Shown here: positions 62,108 through 64,000 of the stretch, piece after piece
Layout of the letters: each line of letters starts with the position of its first letter
How positions within the stretch are numbered: the stretch's first letter is position 1
Source: Basidiobolus meristosporus CBS 931.73
Taxonomy: Eukaryota; Basidiobolomycota; Basidiobolomycetes; Basidiobolales; Basidiobolaceae
Assembly: GCA_002104905.1 (NCBI GenBank)
Contig: MCFE01000203.1
Coordinates: forward strand, 62,001 to 126,000
Reading direction: 5' to 3'
Length of the DNA: 64,000 bases
The notes under the pieces: model-generated
The model's input: the letters and a program-made list of their open reading frames with translations, nothing else
What the model was told of the DNA's origin: nothing
Databases searched by the model: none
Translations under genes and position numbers: made by a program

Positions 62108-64000
62108 CTAAATGTTCATACTGACTAGTCCTAATTTTGACCTAGGATATTCAAACTTGTCTCTAGCTAATGGTTTGGTAAATATGTCTGCAATCATTTC
62201 ATCTGTAGGACAGTAAACTAAGCTAACTGAGTTACTCTCTATAGCTTCACATATGAAATGATGTCTAATATCTATGTGCTTGGTTCTAGCATGAAAAGTT
62301 GGATTTCGACCTAATTGTATACATCCTTGATTATTTTGAAATAAAGTAATAGGCGTTTTTTGACTTAGGCCTAAATCTGTAAAAAGCTTTCTTAACCACA
62401 TTGCTTCTTTTGTAGCTTCACAGGCTGCCGTATACTCTGCCTCTGTGGTGGAAAGTGCTACAGTTGGTTGCTTTCTTGAATTCCATGAAATTGCTCCTTT
62501 ACAGTAAAGAAAGGTGTATCCAGTGATGGATCTTCTGTCTTCTAAATTTTGTTCCCAATCAGCATCAGAGTATCCCACAAGATCCTGTTCTGAATCCTTA
62601 TAAGTGTATCTTAAGCAGATAGCAGCAGTTCTTTTTAGGTATCTATAAATCCACTTAACTGCTGCAATATGATCAGATCCATAATTCTGATTATGTTGGC
62701 TGACAACTCCCACTGAATATGAGATATCTGGACATGTTCCAAGCATGATATACATCAGACTGCTGACCATAGATTGATAAGGAAAGTCAGGGCTTTCAGA
62801 TGGCACCAAGCTCTCTTGATTTGGTTGAGTTTTGACCAAGTTAAGGTTTGTTTCCATTGGGGTAGCTGCCAGTTTACAGTCTTCCATTTGGTACTTCTTT
62901 AGTATATCTTGAATATACTTGGATTGGCTTAGGGTGATAGTCTGGGTACTTCTGTCTATGGAGAACTTAATCCTAAGTAGTAATTAAGTTCTCCTAGATT
63001 GGACATCTTGAACTCCTTAAATAGGCTGGATTTGGTCTCTTCCAATGTTTCTAGGTTATTGGTGGCTATAATAAGATCATCCACATATAGAGCTAATAGA
63101 ACTGGATTTGCTCTATCTGGCTTATAGTAAATACTATAGTCAGCATTACTCCTTTTGAAACTCAAAGATTCTAAATAAGAATCTATCTTGCAATTCCAGG
63201 CTCTTGGTGATTGTTTGATACTATATAGTGACTTTTTAAGCTTGCAGACCAAATGTTGGTTATCTTGGTAAACAAGCCCATCAGGCTGGTCCATATACAC
63301 ATCCTCATCAAGTTCTCCCTTCAAAAATGCAGTTTTTACATCCATTTGATGAATAAAAACTTATATTTGGCTGAAATAGCCAATATTAATCTGATGGAAT
63401 TAAACTTGGCTACCAGTGCAAAGATCTCAGTATAGTCAAGTCCTTTTGTTTGAGAGTATCCTTTGGCTACAAGTCTTGCTTTGTATCTTTCAATTGTACC
63501 ATCAGCCTTGTATTTTATCTTGAAGACCCATCTGCATCCAATTGATTTTTGGCTGATTGGTAATTTGACTACGTCCCAAGTTTGATTTTCCATCAGGGCC
63601 TGATATTCCTCAGCTATTGCAGATCTCCAAAACTTTGTCTGAGGGCTATTTAGGGCCTCTTTTACAGTCTGGGGTTCATCAATATGGACTGAATAGGCAT
63701 AGGCTAAGCTTGTACCCTCATTGATATAGTAATTTGGGCTAGTTCTTGTCCAATTGGATCTCCAGGCATTTGATACTGGAATGATCACTTCTGGGATATT
63801 CCTGGGCACTGATTCTGGCTGAACCACAGTTGTAGAGTCCTCTGGAGTGAAAAAATTTTCATTGTTTTGCTCTGATTCAATCCTGACAATTGGTGGACTT
63901 GAGATCAAATTTTTGTCATCATCTGATGTCATTTCTTGTGAACATTTTGAATTTTCATCATACAACACATCCCTGGACTTGATCAGCTTCTTTGCTTTGG
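62108..64000 (-). mobile_element. Ty1/copia pol (linker, RT, RNase H), two frameshifts, runs off the edge
   Basis: Minus strand. From the right edge: a Ser/Asp/Glu-rich integrase-RT linker, then RT with CRWVFKIKYKADG, RLVAKGYSQ, MDVKTAFLKGEL, a complete YVDD box (ALYVDDLIIA) and NYYLG, then RNase H with YSDADWEQN, ALSTTEAEYTA and TKHIDIRHHFI, ending in LGLVSMNI-stop at 62108. A single missing base near 63343 (before MDVKTAF) and another near 62957 (after YLGL) break the frame. All catalytic motifs are intact. It is therefore young; the two single-base deletions may be real or sequence errors. Gag, protease and integrase lie beyond the window. Confidence 0.93.

Overview
The window looks like a chromosomal segment of a filamentous fungus, probably an early-diverging (non-Dikarya) lineage; an Entomophthoromycotina/Basidiobolus-type genome is my best guess and is inference only. 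The basis: short GT-AG introns (mostly 55-80 bp, with CTAAC/CTGAC-type branch sites), a fungal gene set (Nma111, vacuolar aminopeptidase Y, Lyp1-type permease, Skn7-type regulator, SUT1-type sugar carrier), a two-component histidine kinase, a class II-like eIF4E, a dynein intermediate chain and a tetraspanin. LTR retrotransposons lie at both ends, and local gene families show heavy tandem expansion with decay.

Layout. Positions 1-8000 are a TE-rich, decayed zone: a Ty1/copia pol remnant fused to a Ty3/gypsy pol remnant; a 764-bp direct duplication carrying two copies of a gene for a secreted Cys/Asp tetrapeptide-repeat protein; a solo LTR and an LTR relic. Positions 8950-15250 hold a frameshifted secreted arylsulfatase and NMA111 (HtrA-like protease). 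Positions 15350-23100 are an aminopeptidase Y (M28) tandem array with two intact genes, one pseudogene and further relics. Positions 23320-30105 hold a tetraspanin, glycyl-tRNA synthetase, a PhzF-family isomerase and ribosomal protein eL24. Positions 30500-40841 are a tandem array of WrbA/Pst2-type flavodoxin-like quinone reductases: five intact, one frameshifted, two truncated. Five of the six full-length members have a perfect CArg-type box (CCATATATGG) about 150-165 bp upstream of the start codon.

Positions 41178-49057 are densely packed housekeeping genes: an APC15-like subunit, eIF4E2-like, cytoplasmic dynein intermediate chain, an Rsa3-like protein, an unrecognised protein and an NDUFA4-like subunit. 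Positions 50120-60702 hold a basic amino-acid permease, a SUT1/SLC45-type transporter with two micro-exons, an Skn7-like HSF/response regulator and an intronless cytosolic hybrid histidine kinase. Positions 61500-64000 hold an LTR relic and a minus-strand copia element with its 3' LTR, polypurine tract and pol.

Functional themes: secretion and vacuolar proteolysis, redox and stress response (quinone reductases, Skn7-type regulator, histidine kinase, Nma111), nutrient uptake, and core cell biology. Exon structures were built by hand from reading-frame continuity, splice consensus and family conservation. No database search was possible. The most unusual items are the secreted [C/Y/W]-D-[P/D]-C repeat protein (identical in two copies), the flavodoxin array with its shared CArG box and conserved C-terminal tail, and the micro-exons of the sugar transporter.
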